DNA of 64,000 bases from Phytoseiulus persimilis (GCA_037576195.1 CM075101.1:5580001-5644000), one strand, 5' to 3'. Positions 47,310 to 59,014 are shown, counted from the stretch's first letter. Translations and numbers: made by a program. Notes: generated by a model not told the origin, from the sequence alone.

Positions 47310-50300
47310 CGCGCTCAAGGGGAGTTTCGATTATTCTTCCTCGGGCGCTAGCCAGCTCCGAATCGATCGCCGGGGTCCGTGGAGAGGGATGAGAAAGTGT
47401 CAAAGTTTAGCAGCTGAATATTGAGCTTTGAGGTCAGAAATTCGAGCCTCCACCTGGAAGGCGAGGGAGATTCGGGAGCCTACCACAGTCGCGGTCGGGG
47501 CTCCTCATTCGGCCCCGCCAACGTTCACACGTAGAGTGAATCGGGCCGCTCGGCAAAAGTCTCCAAGACTCACGTTCCGATCCTTCGAGAGGTGCCTGTC
47601 GATCCAAATATTCACAGTATCATTGTTTGACCCGTTCGACTCCTTCCCGGTGGAGCGCAGACAGGAATCGAACCGCTCGCTGGTGTTTGAGCCGCCTTGT
47701 TACGAGGGCGATTCCATCCGACGTTTTCTTCTGGGAAGACGACGAGCATCACACACAGGAGGAAAAAGTCGGCGGGGCCACGATGAAAGCGACTACAGAG
47801 GCCCTTTAAATAGGTTAGGCAGATTTTGAAAGTCGATGCCGGGCTGCTACAACTATGGGCTCCGATTCTATGGCGGTTGAACGGGTTGAACCTATTGTCA
47901 CGATGAGACAAGTCCAAATCATCATTCCGGTGAGTTTGCGTCCGAGACATTTTTGACAGGCAAAGCGAGGTGTGCTTTCGAAGCAAAAAAAAAAGAGCTG
48001 ACCTGAATGATGAGGCTTCTTCTGACGCTGAATCATCTCATCACTGGACCAGTACGCAACCATCTGCGTTTTCGTCTGGTGCGGCTAGTCTCTTGGTCGG
48101 TTTGTTGATTTGCTGGCCCATGATCGTCGGCGGTAAAAGCATGAAGTCCACCACAATATCTATGATCATAGGGGTTGCGTCTTTCGGAGCTCGAGTACGT
48201 TCGGCCGACCTCATCAAATCGGCTCATCGTGCCAGACCTGACCGGCGGTATGACTTTTTCGAGCCGTCATGGATGGCAGACCGCAGTCCCGATCGGATTC
48301 CATCGACTCCGGCATGGTCTGAGAGGAACGATGGACTCTCCCCCGTTACGAGATTCCACCCATGCTCCCCCGATTCGGAAGGATCCGGGCGAGCTGATCA
48401 AGTTCCGCGTTCCACGACATCTGAGGATGAATATCTTCTGATGGAAGTTAGCCGATCGGCAGCACGAGGGGTCACATTGGCAGATTGTTGACTGCGGGAG
48501 AGAAACGAGTTGTGGAGGCCACTTCAGGTCAAGTGCAGGAGTGAAGGCCTTCCACGAAGATCCGCACTTCCGCAACGTTGAACCTGCAGCAGTGCTCCCT
48601 CGTACTGCTTGCCACGGAACCACGTCATGTCTGCCGAACACAATGACGGCGACTTCGGTGGCATCCCGGCGGCGTTTGCAGCAACTCCTCCTCGTTCCGA
48701 GGCGAGATTATCCAGAGACAGATTATTATCGTCGTGAGAGCTTGCGGAAGGTTTCTCCAGTCGGGCTTCCATAACAGTGCCCCGAGATTTCAACCATCGA
48801 GATGATCCTGGAAAGGATTCGGGAGCTTCGAATCCGGGAATGCCCGTTGGAGATCTGAGGGCGACTCACGGCACCTGGTATGTCTCGGAGGAAATCTCAG
48901 GAGCATGCAACGTCTGGAAGGAGGTCTCCAGGAAAGCTCCTGGACCCCGACGACCATGATCCCCTCCCCGTCAACGCTCCAAAAGTCGACGAGGAGGGAG
49001 GAAAGCCTCTATCTAAACTATCCCTCGACTGTCAAAGTCGAATCCGAGCAGACGGTCCGTAACAGCGTCGCGATTTCTCACCAATGGTTTCCAGGAGCTG
49101 AGCGGTTGAACGAGGCGGCCGTACTGTCGCATCGGTTTGACTAAATTAACAACAAGACAAGATTAATAATGAAGACAAAACGCGCACCCGATTTGACCGG
49201 CTTAAATGGGTGGCCCACATTTATACGGGGTCAGTCCACAGCTCTGATCCTTGCCATTCGTCGAAATGTTGTTGGGCACCGCGCGCCCGCCGGGCGGCGA
49301 GAAAACGAATCAGCCAGGCAGCCTGGCGAGCTAGAAGACCGCTTCTCGGCATTCATGAACCTGCCCAGATATCTATCGATTGTGTTCAACCTGCTCGGTC
49401 AGGTCTCTTTGCGCTGCTTTGAGCTCATGTCGTTCCTCTACGGAGAGGTCAACTCCGACCCGAGAAGGCTACGTTGACCATTTGTCGCGCCGAGTGACCA
49501 GGCGCCCATTCTTGTCCATCCGAACTTTGAACCGAATCCGAAAGTTCAAAGCACCCCCCCCCCCCTCCCCTCGGCTCCCCCCAGGCGGATTCGAGCCGGA
49601 TCTGATTTCCGAAATGCCGACGAGGGGAAAGGATCCTCTCTGAGCGACTCGGACAATCTCGGTGGAAACTTCGACGCGCAACAAAAGATCCCGGAAGCGG
49701 GCAAACTCTCCGCTGATGGGGATCTGGATAGATTCAGAGCGCTATTCTGATCGGGTCAATTATTCTCTAATTGACCAGCTCCCTGCATCTCCTACGCACT
49801 GACTGAGTGAGGTCAGATTACGAGAACAGTCCCCATGGTGAGCTCGCCATCTGATTCTTGTTATTCATCAGCTCGAGCTATGAATATGCACCATCGGGTA
49901 ATGAGCACAGAGATCATCGCTGGCTATCGCGATGAATAAGCTGGACGAATGTTGTTTCGTGATCCCGATTTCGAACGCGGTTGCCAGCAGCACAGGGCCA
50001 TACTTCTACTCATATGTGAAACATATGGGAACAGCGCGGCGCAACAACGGATCCCGCGTTGAGCCACTGAGTAGGTGAGTGGATGTTTTGTGGCAAATGG
50101 AGCAAATCTTTCAGCCGGCAAGCATCCAGACCAGTAGATCAGGAGCCGCCGTTGCGGCAGGAGCCGAGTTGTTTCCCATCGGTTTCCTCAACTAAGCGTC
50201 TATAGTTGAGCGGGAGAATCAAGTCGACTCAGTCATGCCAGTAATCGATCACCGGACGATTTATCTTCATCCGCGGCGACCCGCGTGCCTTCGCTGTCGA

Positions 50301-51740
50301 GCGGGAGCGCTTTTCAATTTGCTCGCGAAAATACCACGCAAGCCGATACCGGTCACGAAAGTCCGAAGGGCGGACTTTCGGCTCGGCGAACCCCTCCAAC
50401 AAGCCCCACAAATGGGAACTCGAAGACACAACTCCGCAGAGAAAACGCTGTGGACCCCGACGGGAACCGGATGTTTTTCAGCGGATGCGTGACGTACGCA
50501 ACGGCCACAACGACTAACCCCCCCCCCCCTCTTCCACCCCCCTCGTCTCCTCCGGAGGATATCGACTGCGGCGCGAACGTCATGAGCCCGCGCACAATCC
50601 ATCGATAGTAGATAAATCGGGGAGCGCCGTACGACACAATGCGATGACATCGAACGTGTCAACGTCTACGTGACTTCTTGTAGATGGCCTTCGGAGACTT
50701 CCGTCTTTTGGAAAATGTTCCTCTCCCGCGATGGCTCGTGTGTTTTCAGCCGCTCTCGGCGTCCGTCGTGCGGGACGGCGTACGCGCCGGTGTCCGAATT
50801 GGTCCGGTGAAGCCACAGCCGGTAACGGCAACATCAGGAACAGCGGCTGCCGTCTCTTCCCAGGTCGACAGCAGTAGAGCAGTCCGATTGACCTCGCAAG
50901 CAAGCAAGCTAGCTAGCTTCCCCGACTGGATGAGTGACTCGCCTCCGCTGCCGCTCGGGTCGGGAAGAAGCAACAGTTGAGTAGACAAAGTGCCCCTTCT
51001 TCTCCACGTCGTCGTCGTCGTCGTCGTCGTGGTGCCGGACTGAGGCTTGTCGCGCTAGCTTATTCACCACTCGAACCGCCGCCGCTCTTTCTCGGTGTTC
51101 GTATCTTTTTTCCATTCTCGTCTCCTATTCTCTGGATCTGGCAAGCGACATTCAGCCTTGAAAAGGGAAAGCAAGCCGCCACGAGCGGTCAGGTCAGCGG
51201 GCCACCACACCGCACGAGTTCCGCCCGAGAGAGGGCGTCAGATTGAGGCAGCACGCCAGCCGCCGTCGCCAAAGGTGGAAAGACGCACAACGCTAGATGG
51301 CGCCCCGCGCAAGCGGAAGAGCATGCCGCCAAACAGTCCGTCGTCGAACGAGGCCCAAGGATCCATTTGCCATCTGTCGATGTTGACTCGAACGCACGCA
51401 CTGGCACGTAGTGTCTTCGGCCGTTCCCGAACTCTGGTTGCGCTCGGTTCCGTGGCCGGTGCTCCGTCGATTTGGAACCGCTCCGCGCGGTCGTGTTGAG
51501 CTGTGTCTAGCCCCGGGATCACCCACCTGTTTCCCGCCGGGGAGTGAGTTCACCGCTTCCTCGGAGCTGTGCCGTGCCCGCTTCCGTGATTGGGAGCTTC
51601 GAGTCCGTTGAGTTGTTTGCGCCGATGAGTGAACGATGGATTTTCGAGCGGAGTCGTAAAGCGCTTCTGGAATAGAGTTCCGGCCGACCGGGCCACAGGA
51701 AGTGCCACTTTCGAATTTCCGGATTCCGAACTCCGACTGC
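47310..51740. other. Overlapping open frames on both strands; no gene named
   Basis: The plus frame 47970-48491 (173 codons) contains a hydrophobic helix (AASLLVGLLICWPMIVGG). Opposite it, a minus ATG at 48772 opens about 80 codons (starts MEARLEKPSASSHDD) with further minus-strand open frames below. An ATG exon at 47858-47930 ends at CCG|GTGAGT. I could not settle strand or splicing. Homopolymer C runs lie at 49554-49565 and 50518-50529. Confidence 0.35.
51008..51030. repeat. (GTC)n trinucleotide repeat
   Basis: Seven to eight uninterrupted GTC/CGT units in apparently non-coding, GC-rich sequence. Confidence 0.95.
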
Positions 51741-51741
51741 C

Positions 51742-52057
51742 ATGGTCGTGCTGCTTACAGCCCTGCTTAGACAGAACTCGGTGAGAGCGATTAAGCTTCA
51801 GGATTGCAGATGGAGGGTCAGATGGTGGCCTTCCAATTGGTGGAGGTCATCGCCAGGTTTCCGAGCTCCGAAATCCCCAGGACACGATCAGGACCCACGA
51901 GGCGCGCTGGCTTGTCGACTCGGGCCTCCTCAGAGCTCTCTCAATGATGCCTGGAGCCCTCGAACCTCTCAGCGGTCGCAGCGGACCTCGCGAAGGATAC
52001 TCAGGCATTTCTGCGCGTGTTTATCGCGGTCAAAGGAGATACGCTCCTGACCCATGA
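51742..52057 (+). CDS. Possible two-exon small protein, unknown function
   Basis: Exon 1 (51742-51780) encodes MVVLLTALLRQNS and ends at TCG|GTGAGA. A 100-bp intron ends at AAATCCCCAG. Exon 2 (51881-52057) stays open in phase for 58 codons (contains THEARWLVDSGLLRALSMMP) to TGA. The product would be 71 aa with a short hydrophobic N-terminus that might be a signal or a mitochondrial targeting sequence. The TGA overlaps the ATG of the next frame as ATGA. A plus AATAAA lies at 52604-52609. Phase and intron size match the surer genes of this window; I recognise no family. Confidence 0.38.
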
Positions 52058-52287
52058 TCGAATGTTCGAGGAAAGGTCACTTCCTAGTTATTCCTATCGG
52101 GGATGATGTCAACACCTTCCTCGGTGACTCCATACTCGAGTGGGCCTTCTTTGTTGAACCAATAGGCGCATTCAAATCGACGGCCTTACGACTCGGCGAC
52201 CGATACCAAGTGGACGGATCAATTACTTGTCCGGACGGAGTCCGCATGAATATAGGTCATCTCAAGATTGACGCAGTCTTATGCTGA
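52054..52287 (+). CDS. Open frame overlapping the preceding stop by ATGA
   Basis: An ATG at 52054 inside the ATGA overlap opens 77 codons with balanced composition (contains HFLVIPIGDDVNTFLGDS). It may be the second cistron of one mRNA, an alternative reading of the same 3' exon, or chance. The AATAAA at 52604 is 317 bases downstream. Not recognised. Confidence 0.25.
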   Translation: MIECSRKGHFLVIPIGDDVNTFLGDSILEWAFFVEPIGAFKSTALRLGDRYQVDGSITCPDGVRMNIGHLKIDAVLC

Positions 52288-52603
52288 TTCACCGAGATCA
52301 ATCGATTGCTCCAAGACAAAGATACGTTCAGACGCCTTACTCGCACGAGGAGCACCGCCATCGCAATCCTTGGAATCCCACGGCCAGGCTTGGAGGGATA
52401 CTAAATGAGTTATTGGGACACTTCCGGTTCTGTCTTCTGTGATCTGCCTCGACATCGAAGGCGTGTCCGGCTCGAGACGGCATTGCGACATGAATCCTCG
52501 ACTGGATCCGCCACGATAACTCCGATAAGGTTCGACGTTTCGCGGCAGCGATCCCTCCGCCGAGAAGGAGGCAGGGGTCAGGACTCAGAATTTCTCTGTC
52601 CCC

Positions 52604-52609
52604 AATAAA
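52604..52609 (+). terminator. Plus-strand poly(A) signal
   Basis: AATAAA downstream of the two small plus-strand frames ending at 52057 and 52287. Confidence 0.35.
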
Positions 52610-52619
52610 TTCGCTCGCC

Positions 52620-54370
52620 GTTGCCAAACAGGAATCTTCGAGGAAATGGCCTTGACAACAATGTGGCTGCTTGCTGGAAGCGCGGCTGCATTTTCCTCGA
52701 ATGAATCGTGAATCTAGCTCTGAGTAGCAAAAAGGTCGCGGAGTCGTAGACCAGCCCCGTCATCGGCAGTGTTTATCTCGCCGAAGCATGCTTGATCCCT
52801 GGTTCCTGAACCAGGAAAAACATTGAGCCGACTTCTGGCGTTCATTCCTCTCGCTGGTGTTCCGCTCCACGATGCCAACGTTCACCAGCTCGACTTCCTC
52901 GGATTGGAAACCCCGAGAAGGAAGTTGGAACAACGATACGGATCTCACATCGATCGCTTGTTCTTTTCTTCTTTTGCTTGAGTTCCTTTCCGGATCCCGG
53001 GGTGAGCTTCAACTGGCTGTTTCCGCTCCTGGCAGTTGGGCTGCTTGCCCAACAGTGGTTGTTGGCTCGAAACGCCTAGGCCGTGCGATTCGACCCAGTT
53101 CGGCGTTTCCCCTTTCGTGTCGTCAGAGGCACCCCACATTTTCTGATGCTGCTCCAGTTGGCCAGCAAAGCAAGTTCCGTATTTCTTGTGCGCGGGCGAG
53201 CAGCCGGACGCGAAGAAAGCACATCCGCTCTGGGATTGACCTCGTTCTGGGCTGGCGTTCTGTTTTTAGTCGACGACTACGACCGCGGAGCCGCGCACAA
53301 GCATCATCATGGTTGTGTTTCACGATAAACATTTGAAGAGGGGGGCCCGGGGGGGAAGCGAATCAACACCAACTGAGCCTCGACTCCTTTCTGTCAAGCT
53401 GAGATTCCGGATTTCTACCCTTTTCTCAGTTTTTCTAGTTCGCCTCCCATGGTAGGAGCGTTTCTCCCTTTTGCGTGCGCGTTTTCGCTCCGATAGTCTC
53501 GATGCGGACGAATCGAGGAGCTGGAAGGATTTCCGGACACAATCAAGATAAGAATCGCTGAGGACAAGGTTCGAGGATTTGCAGGAAGGCATCGTTGGGT
53601 CGCAACTGAATATTTCCGCAAACAAGTAATTCCGTTTTCGATCGAAAAAGCTGCCATGAGTAGAAAAAACGTGCCCAGTTCTTCCGACAATCGCTAGAAT
53701 ACATTCAGGAAAACTTTCCACCGTATCGATTTGCTGACTCGGTGCATGGGATCGGCCGGGCGGCTGATGGACGGGATTTTCGGAGGAATTCAGATTTCCG
53801 CGGTGATCGCAAGAGTTCGCACGACGCGCCTCGAAAACAGGGAAACAACAGTATTCAACGCTCAGCTTCAGAACTAAGTCCGACCGGCCCAAGATCAGTG
53901 CCTCGCTGAGAAATCATGTCAACCGGGAATGACCTACTCTCCACGGACTTCATAAAAAACAGTCTTCCACAGTGCGTGTCTGTGTTCGTCCGTTTGTCAT
54001 ATCGGTGCCGAAGCCCGGGTGAGGGTGGCCGAGGCACCACTTGAGGAGGAAATCTGAGTCAAGTCAGGAAAACGATCGTCGTGAAATTCCGTATTGTTGC
54101 GCAAGACAGTCGAATGGGGGCAGTTTCAAGCTGCGTACTGAATGCATCGCGAGAACCGTAGCCGACGAGCCGAGGCTACGATGGCCTGCAGATCTATCTA
54201 TGAGAAAATTTTCGTCGGACATGAGCCTTTGTTAATCGTGTGATCCGAGTGTCTATCGATTGTTATCGAAGGCGTTCCTCTCAGAATATCTCCGAGCAAC
54301 GAGTCTGTTGCAGAGCTCGACGCAATAGTGAGTCCGTATTCCGGGAAGGTCCACAGAAAGCCGAAACGCG
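52620..54370. other. No confidently identified gene
   Basis: Frames 52857-53336 (plus) and 53892-53320 (minus, 190 codons) overlap and lack domains. An upstream exon of the UBZ-ended gene may lie here, because that gene has no ATG at its first visible exon. Confidence 0.35.
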
Positions 54371-54375
54371 AATAA

Positions 54376-55905
54376 GATGCGAAAATTGCTCCCAGAGGAG
54401 GTGGTCAGACTGGGCAGCAAACTGAAAAACATTCGGTGGATAGATCTGCCGCGAGGAACGTGTTTGACCCATTCGAAACGTTCTCCCTGTCATGTCAGCA
54501 GCACACGGTGGAGAAACTCGTCTGTCCTCTAACGTCCGCCGTGAACTTTCAGCAAATGTACGAGGCCGAAGATCTGAAAACAAGGTTACAGCAACAACAG
54601 AGTGGAGAATCAGGTCGCCGGAAACGGAGGCAAGGCCCCTACGACTCCTCTCGTCAGATTTCCCAAAGCAGTTCCAGGCCGTCACGTTCCTCTAGATCTG
54701 AGAAGCCACACCAAAGCGAGGAAGTTGTCACTTCGAGTACCGACCACAGTTCGCCGAAACGGTGAGCCAATCTCAATCTCAGCTCCACTCACTAGAAATC
54801 GAGTTCTGGTCCACCAAGATTATGTCGCGCTATGTATCACACGCTCTTTCGGAGGACATCGATTTCGAAGAGTCAACTCCTACAGAGACAACAAAATCGT
54901 CCCCGTCAAGACACAGCCTCAGGCTACCAAGCAGCCTACACTCGTGGAGTTGCTTCAAGCTGGTGTAGAACGTCCTCCAAATGGTCCACCACGACTAAAT
55001 TTGCATTCGTCGTCTAGCCAAAGGTACAGTAGCGTGCTCCGCTGACAAAACACTGACATCCAATCCAAGGCGTGAGATGTCAGGCTCAGTTCCTCATCGT
55101 GGCCTAATCGGCAGCTCCATCTATCTGTTTCACAGAACTCAACCGGCTGGGGAGTTTGCGGACCGACCCGGATACTCAGGCTTGCCGTCTAGGCTCATAG
55201 AGCAACACACAAGACCCCAAACTGCGAACAGCGCAGGCTCAGACTCTAGCTGTATCGTTCAGCTGTTGCGTTGTCCACGAAACACAGCGGATGCCGAACG
55301 ACGAGTGAGTTTATTTCCACACAAGAATCTCTATCGAGACACACGAATTCGCTCCGACGAGTGACGAGGTCGAGTCCTCCAGTATCTGAGAAGTATCGTC
55401 TCGATTATCATCAGCCCGGGCGCATGGACAGAGCAGGAAAACAACTCAATCTGGTCACTCTTGGAGGGAATCGGTCCGGCTGTGTCGGCCGCGCCCACGC
55501 TCGGTCGTGGGGATTCCCGATTTCGCCATTTCCGTTGCTCCTCAGATCCGCGCCGGAGCTGAGACGCCATCTTGGTTCCGTTGATTGAGATTTTCGGCCT
55601 CGTCAACTCGGCCTTGGAGTCGAGAGGGGAGGAAGCTAGACGAAGGTCACTCTAAAACGAATGCTTTCCAGATGTGGCAGCCAACCTCACTGAACGATGC
55701 CGCTCTGCCGCAATCGGGCAGCGGGCCTCTCATAGCGGAGGCGGATTCCAGTAATATGCCGTTGGACGCAGACCTCTTGAACGAAATGGCTCTGCTTTCT
55801 AACCCGGAGGATAGCGCCAGAAGCTGTCCAATGTGCCAGACGGAGTGCTTCACCTCGGGCGACATGAAAGACCATCTCAACAGCGCTTGCATGCTGGCTC
55901 GATAG
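54376..55905 (+). CDS. Unrecognised protein ending in a UBZ-like C2HC zinc finger (5' end missing)
   Basis: Four exons fit in phase: open from 54376 to 54761 (donor CG|GTGAGC), 54886-55023 (donor AG|GTACAG), 55136-55304 (donor CGA|GTGAGT) and 55672-55905. The introns are 124, 112 and 367 bp. Together they encode about 305 residues. The first exon is helical then Ser/Arg-rich (NFQQMYEAEDLK, SSSRPSRSSRSEK); exons two and three are Pro/Ser/Gln-rich and probably disordered (TLVELLQAGVERPPNGPP). The last exon has DADLLNEMALLSN and then CPMCQTECFTSGDMKDHLNS-A-C, a C-x2-C...H-x4-C pattern like the UBZ ubiquitin-binding fingers of RAD18 or TAX1BP1-type proteins, five residues before the stop. Ubiquitin binding is inferred from that pattern only. 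No ATG precedes the first residues, so at least one 5' exon is missing, or the last exon, which begins with ATG, is transcribed on its own. Confidence 0.55.
55565..55575 (-). promoter_or_regulatory. YY1/Pho-type element in the last intron of the UBZ gene
   Basis: CGCCATCTTGG, the reverse complement of CCAAGATGGCG, in the same orientation relative to the downstream exon as the copy upstream of the TCF20-like gene. It sits about 100 bases before the final exon, which starts with ATG and encodes the whole UBZ-like finger in 77 residues. Confidence 0.35.
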
Positions 55906-58000
55906 GTACTCATCGGCACATGGATGGCGGAGGCGTTCGTCCGCCGTTCGTTCAAACGTGCGTCTGATTGTCCGTTTCTATATGTTAGATGCTGGCTAAG
56001 TCAGAGTGACACGGAGCTCTCTGACGACTCCCGGCAGTTGTTATCACATTTCATGAAGGTTGTACAGACGCATGGCATAGGTGTGCCCATTTGCCCATTC
56101 CGATACTATTATTTATACACATTACGTATTCGATGCCCTCTTATGTAGAGACGGATGGAAAAGTTTTAAGCTGTGTGGGCCGTTTTCGATTTACATCTTG
56201 TGCATAGATCCGACGCATCCATTGTTGTTTCCTCACATGTCCTCGAGATATGAATCAGTCAGAACCTCCATGTGCCGCGGTTTTGTTCTTCTTGTTAGCG
56301 TCCGAAGTCGGTTATTAATTTTTTATCTCTCACTCCCGACGTTACCGCCCATGACTTATGTATGACGAACGTGCCCTGAATCACGTTCACTGCTTGTCAG
56401 TGAAAGCGGTGTCCTCAACACCTGGTCCCCATCGCTTCCTCTTCCGCTCGTATTTATATTCGAACAGAAACACTTATACAATGCATATTCTACCATGTTG
56501 CTTGTTGATTGGTTGTTATCGAGCTAGCGTCGCGTCACTCGGCGCAAAGTGTCACGAACCAATGAGTTCCATCTCGTGTGAGGCTCCAGAAACGTGTATT
56601 GAGATCGATTGATTGGTCGATGGAACCGTTAGCGCCAGAACGCGATGAAGATTGGTGAGCTGGGTTGACTGATCGGTGGATTGAATCGAGGAGGAATTTC
56701 CATACTGGTCGCCTGATTAGAAGAGATGTCAAAGTGGGTTGGCTCATCGATCGCATGATTGATTAATCCGTTGATTGATATGATTGATACGAGAGGTACC
56801 TCCGCGACAACTCCGCGCAAGCCTCGCGCTATTCGACCTCGGGCGATCCGCACAACCGGAGATGATTTGTAAAGAACCGATTTGTTTGATCATACACGTT
56901 CATCCTATTTTATCAACGATCACATTGTTGATGCGTCTGCTTAGTGTGCTGGGTGTTATATACGAGCAAAGCTCCCGTTGTGAAAACTGAATGAACCAAG
57001 GAGTGAGCGGCAACGATGACAACGAGCATGGTGACAGGAGCAGGAACAACAACTGCAAGCAGGACAACCCTCCGAGAGCGCCGCGGCAATCGTCAACGGT
57101 AGCCTCAACGCCTACAGAGATCAATTCAGTGACAGCAACAGCGAAAAGTCCCCGAACCGAAGAATTTCGTCATTGAAAATCTAGATACTCGACCTCTAGC
57201 TACGACTGCCTCCTTATGTATTCTTGACAATGAGATTTGTGAGTTTTTTTTAGGGTGTTAGTGTGCTTGTTGAGTGTTCTAGCGTTGTGGGATTTCAGTC
57301 AGAATTCTGGAGAGAAACTCAAAGTTACCAGCCGCGAAAAAAAAGCGATTCGGATCAAAAATCAAGTCTCGAAGCATCTGCCTGATCCCGAAGGAATTTG
57401 ACGGATTCGAATCGCATCTACTCTTTCATGGATTGATTGACTGACGACGATTGACTGATTGAATGATGTTACGACCAAACAGCTAAGCATGCCAAATATT
57501 GTCAAATCCCTGCCCTTAGGATCTTCTAATTTTGCTCGGTTATCATTTTTCCCGGAAATTTAGACCTAAAAATTATGAAATTCTGAAGTTCTCTCGGGAG
57601 TGATTTTGATGAAAAAGAGGTTTGGAATCTGCGCTTAGGTATCTATTCCAGGAATCCACGGCAACCTCTGCGATGAAGGATCTCCTCGGATGCGCGGGGT
57701 ACATACGAGACGGACCATCGTCAGAAGTCGAGCTTCCTCGCAAATCAGATTCGACGCTTGTCAAAGCCTGCTGAGCGGGTTCCAAACCCCACTATGGGCG
57801 GAGCGACTCTCGACTTGGCTTCTGGAAGTTTGTTTCGTCTGTATGTTAACCGGTGTAGTTCAGTTCCTCGGATGGTACAGTCACCCACCATTCAAAAAGT
57901 ATTTCGTATGGAATGCCTTCACCCTCTTCCGTTACCTGCTTGGCGACGCATCCTCCGTGCTAAAGTTGTGTCCGCTATTTGTTCTGAACTTCGGATTCAT
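55906..58000. other. No confidently identified gene; GATT-rich tracts
   Basis: AT-richer than its surroundings, with interrupted GATTGATT repeats at about 56604-56790 and 57428-57465. A plus ATG at 56991 opens 61 codons of polar residues. A plus frame with ATG at 57690 (171 codons) has hydrophobic stretches (LLEVCFVCMLTGVVQFLG) but overlaps a different frame that has better 3' support. Confidence 0.4.
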
Positions 58001-58006
58001 TCGTAG

Positions 58007-58438
58007 CTCTCCGGACTCACGTTCAAGAAGTCTCTTCCGCGCTCCTTTCAAACTATCCCTCTGTCCGCCTATTTCGTGTTCTTCCGCATTCTCTGTCCCA
58101 TCCAGCCTTCCGTACCTGAAACTCTTAGATATCTGGCTTTGCGCCTCTACCGTTTGGAGACTCACGTTCAGCCCTCCGAGAGTGCTTTTCACCTGTTTGG
58201 ATTGAATGATATACTTAGTGAGTTTCGTGCCTCCATGTACGTCCTGCAAACGAACATTGTTAAGCGAGTCCTCGACAGGAAAAACAGAATTCTACAAGAA
58301 GTTTGTGAAGGAAATATCAGAAACCTGAAAGCGACGGCAGTCAACGCACAACAGGCATTGACCCACATGGTATTGAGGGATACCCACACGTATTATGTGA
58401 TAGCATATTCATTCAGGAGCATTTACATTCATCTATAG
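58007..58438 (+). CDS. Possible terminal exon, unknown function
   Basis: The plus frame is open for 143 codons after an acceptor-like ATTCGTAG and ends at 58438. A canonical AATAAA follows 115 bases later (58553). The middle reads as a helical segment (NIVKRVLDRKNRILQEVCEG). I could not assign upstream exons. The minus strand is also open here (58249-57932), so strand assignment rests mostly on the poly(A) signal. Confidence 0.33.
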   Translation, partial: LSGLTFKKSLPRSFQTIPLSAYFVFFRILCPIQPSVPETLRYLALRLYRLETHVQPSESAFHLFGLNDILSEFRASMYVLQTNIVKRVLDRKNRILQEVCEGNIRNLKATAVNAQQALTHMVLRDTHTYYVIAYSFRSIYIHL

Positions 58439-58522
58439 CGAACCTTTATTATATTTCAATGTTTGTCAAACAACCGAATGATTATTACTTGTATGACCAT
58501 TATTCTCATCGGAAATTTGATC

Positions 58523-58558
58523 TTTATTAGGATATTCAAGCGAAACTGAATCAATAAA
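58523..58558. terminator. Facing poly(A) signals of convergent transcripts
   Basis: TTTATT at 58523-58528 is a minus-strand AATAAA, 53 bases past the minus stop at 58581. AATAAA at 58553-58558 is on the plus strand, 115 bases past the plus stop at 58438. Transcripts ending 10-30 bases beyond these signals would overlap tail to tail. Confidence 0.45.
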
Positions 58559-58580
58559 AATGTGTTGGCTGGAACGACCC

Positions 58581-59012
58581 TCAAGGCGATATCTTCTTCA
58601 ATGAGCGATGTCGGGGGAGCTTTCGGAGCTGAGGCCGCAACCTCCTCGATTCAGTTTTTCGCCGCATTTCTCGGGAGTGAACTTCGAGGACGATTCCAGA
58701 CCGATGAGCTCTGAGCTCTGAGCGCGAGGATTTCAATGATTTGAATGGGCCTCGTTCGTGAGCAAATGGATTGAGGCCCGAAAACTGAAGCACTCCGGAT
58801 TCCACTCTGGACTCCAGCTGATTGGAAACTATTGAAGACGTAACGGGCTCGGCGGCGGAGGCGCCCCGACTGGGATTGAGTATTGTTCCGGTTTCGGTCT
58901 CGCGGTGCTCTAGTTTTGTTGTGGCCCGCGAGCCGGACCACGGACTCTCGATATCTGAGGCGCCCTCCCAGAACGCTGCAAGCTGTGGGCCGCTGCCATT
59001 CGGTGACGGCAT
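58581..59012 (-). CDS. Hypothetical protein, single visible exon
   Basis: An ATG at 59012 opens 143 codons to TGA at 58581 (starts MPSPNGSGPQLAAFW; middle ILNPSRGASAAEPVTSS; basic C-terminus RLRPQLRKLPRHRS). No domain is recognised. Support comes from the ATG, the length and a poly(A) signal 53 bases after the stop. A second frame starting at an ATG seven bases upstream (MNAVTEWQR..., 119 codons) overlaps it, so the frame is not certain. Confidence 0.4.
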   Translation of the reverse strand: MPSPNGSGPQLAAFWEGASDIESPWSGSRATTKLEHRETETGTILNPSRGASAAEPVTSSIVSNQLESRVESGVLQFSGLNPFAHERGPFKSLKSSRSELRAHRSGIVLEVHSREMRRKTESRRLRPQLRKLPRHRSLKKISP

Positions 59013-59014
59013 TC

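Noticed and set aside
47650..47690. GGTTCGATTCC-like box on the minus strand, a possible tRNA B box
   Set aside because: The flanking bases cannot form a T stem or acceptor stem, and no A box is at the right distance.
53320..53892. 190-codon minus-strand open frame
   Set aside because: About one frame of this length is expected by chance in the window, and it has no domain, poly(A) signal or splice context.
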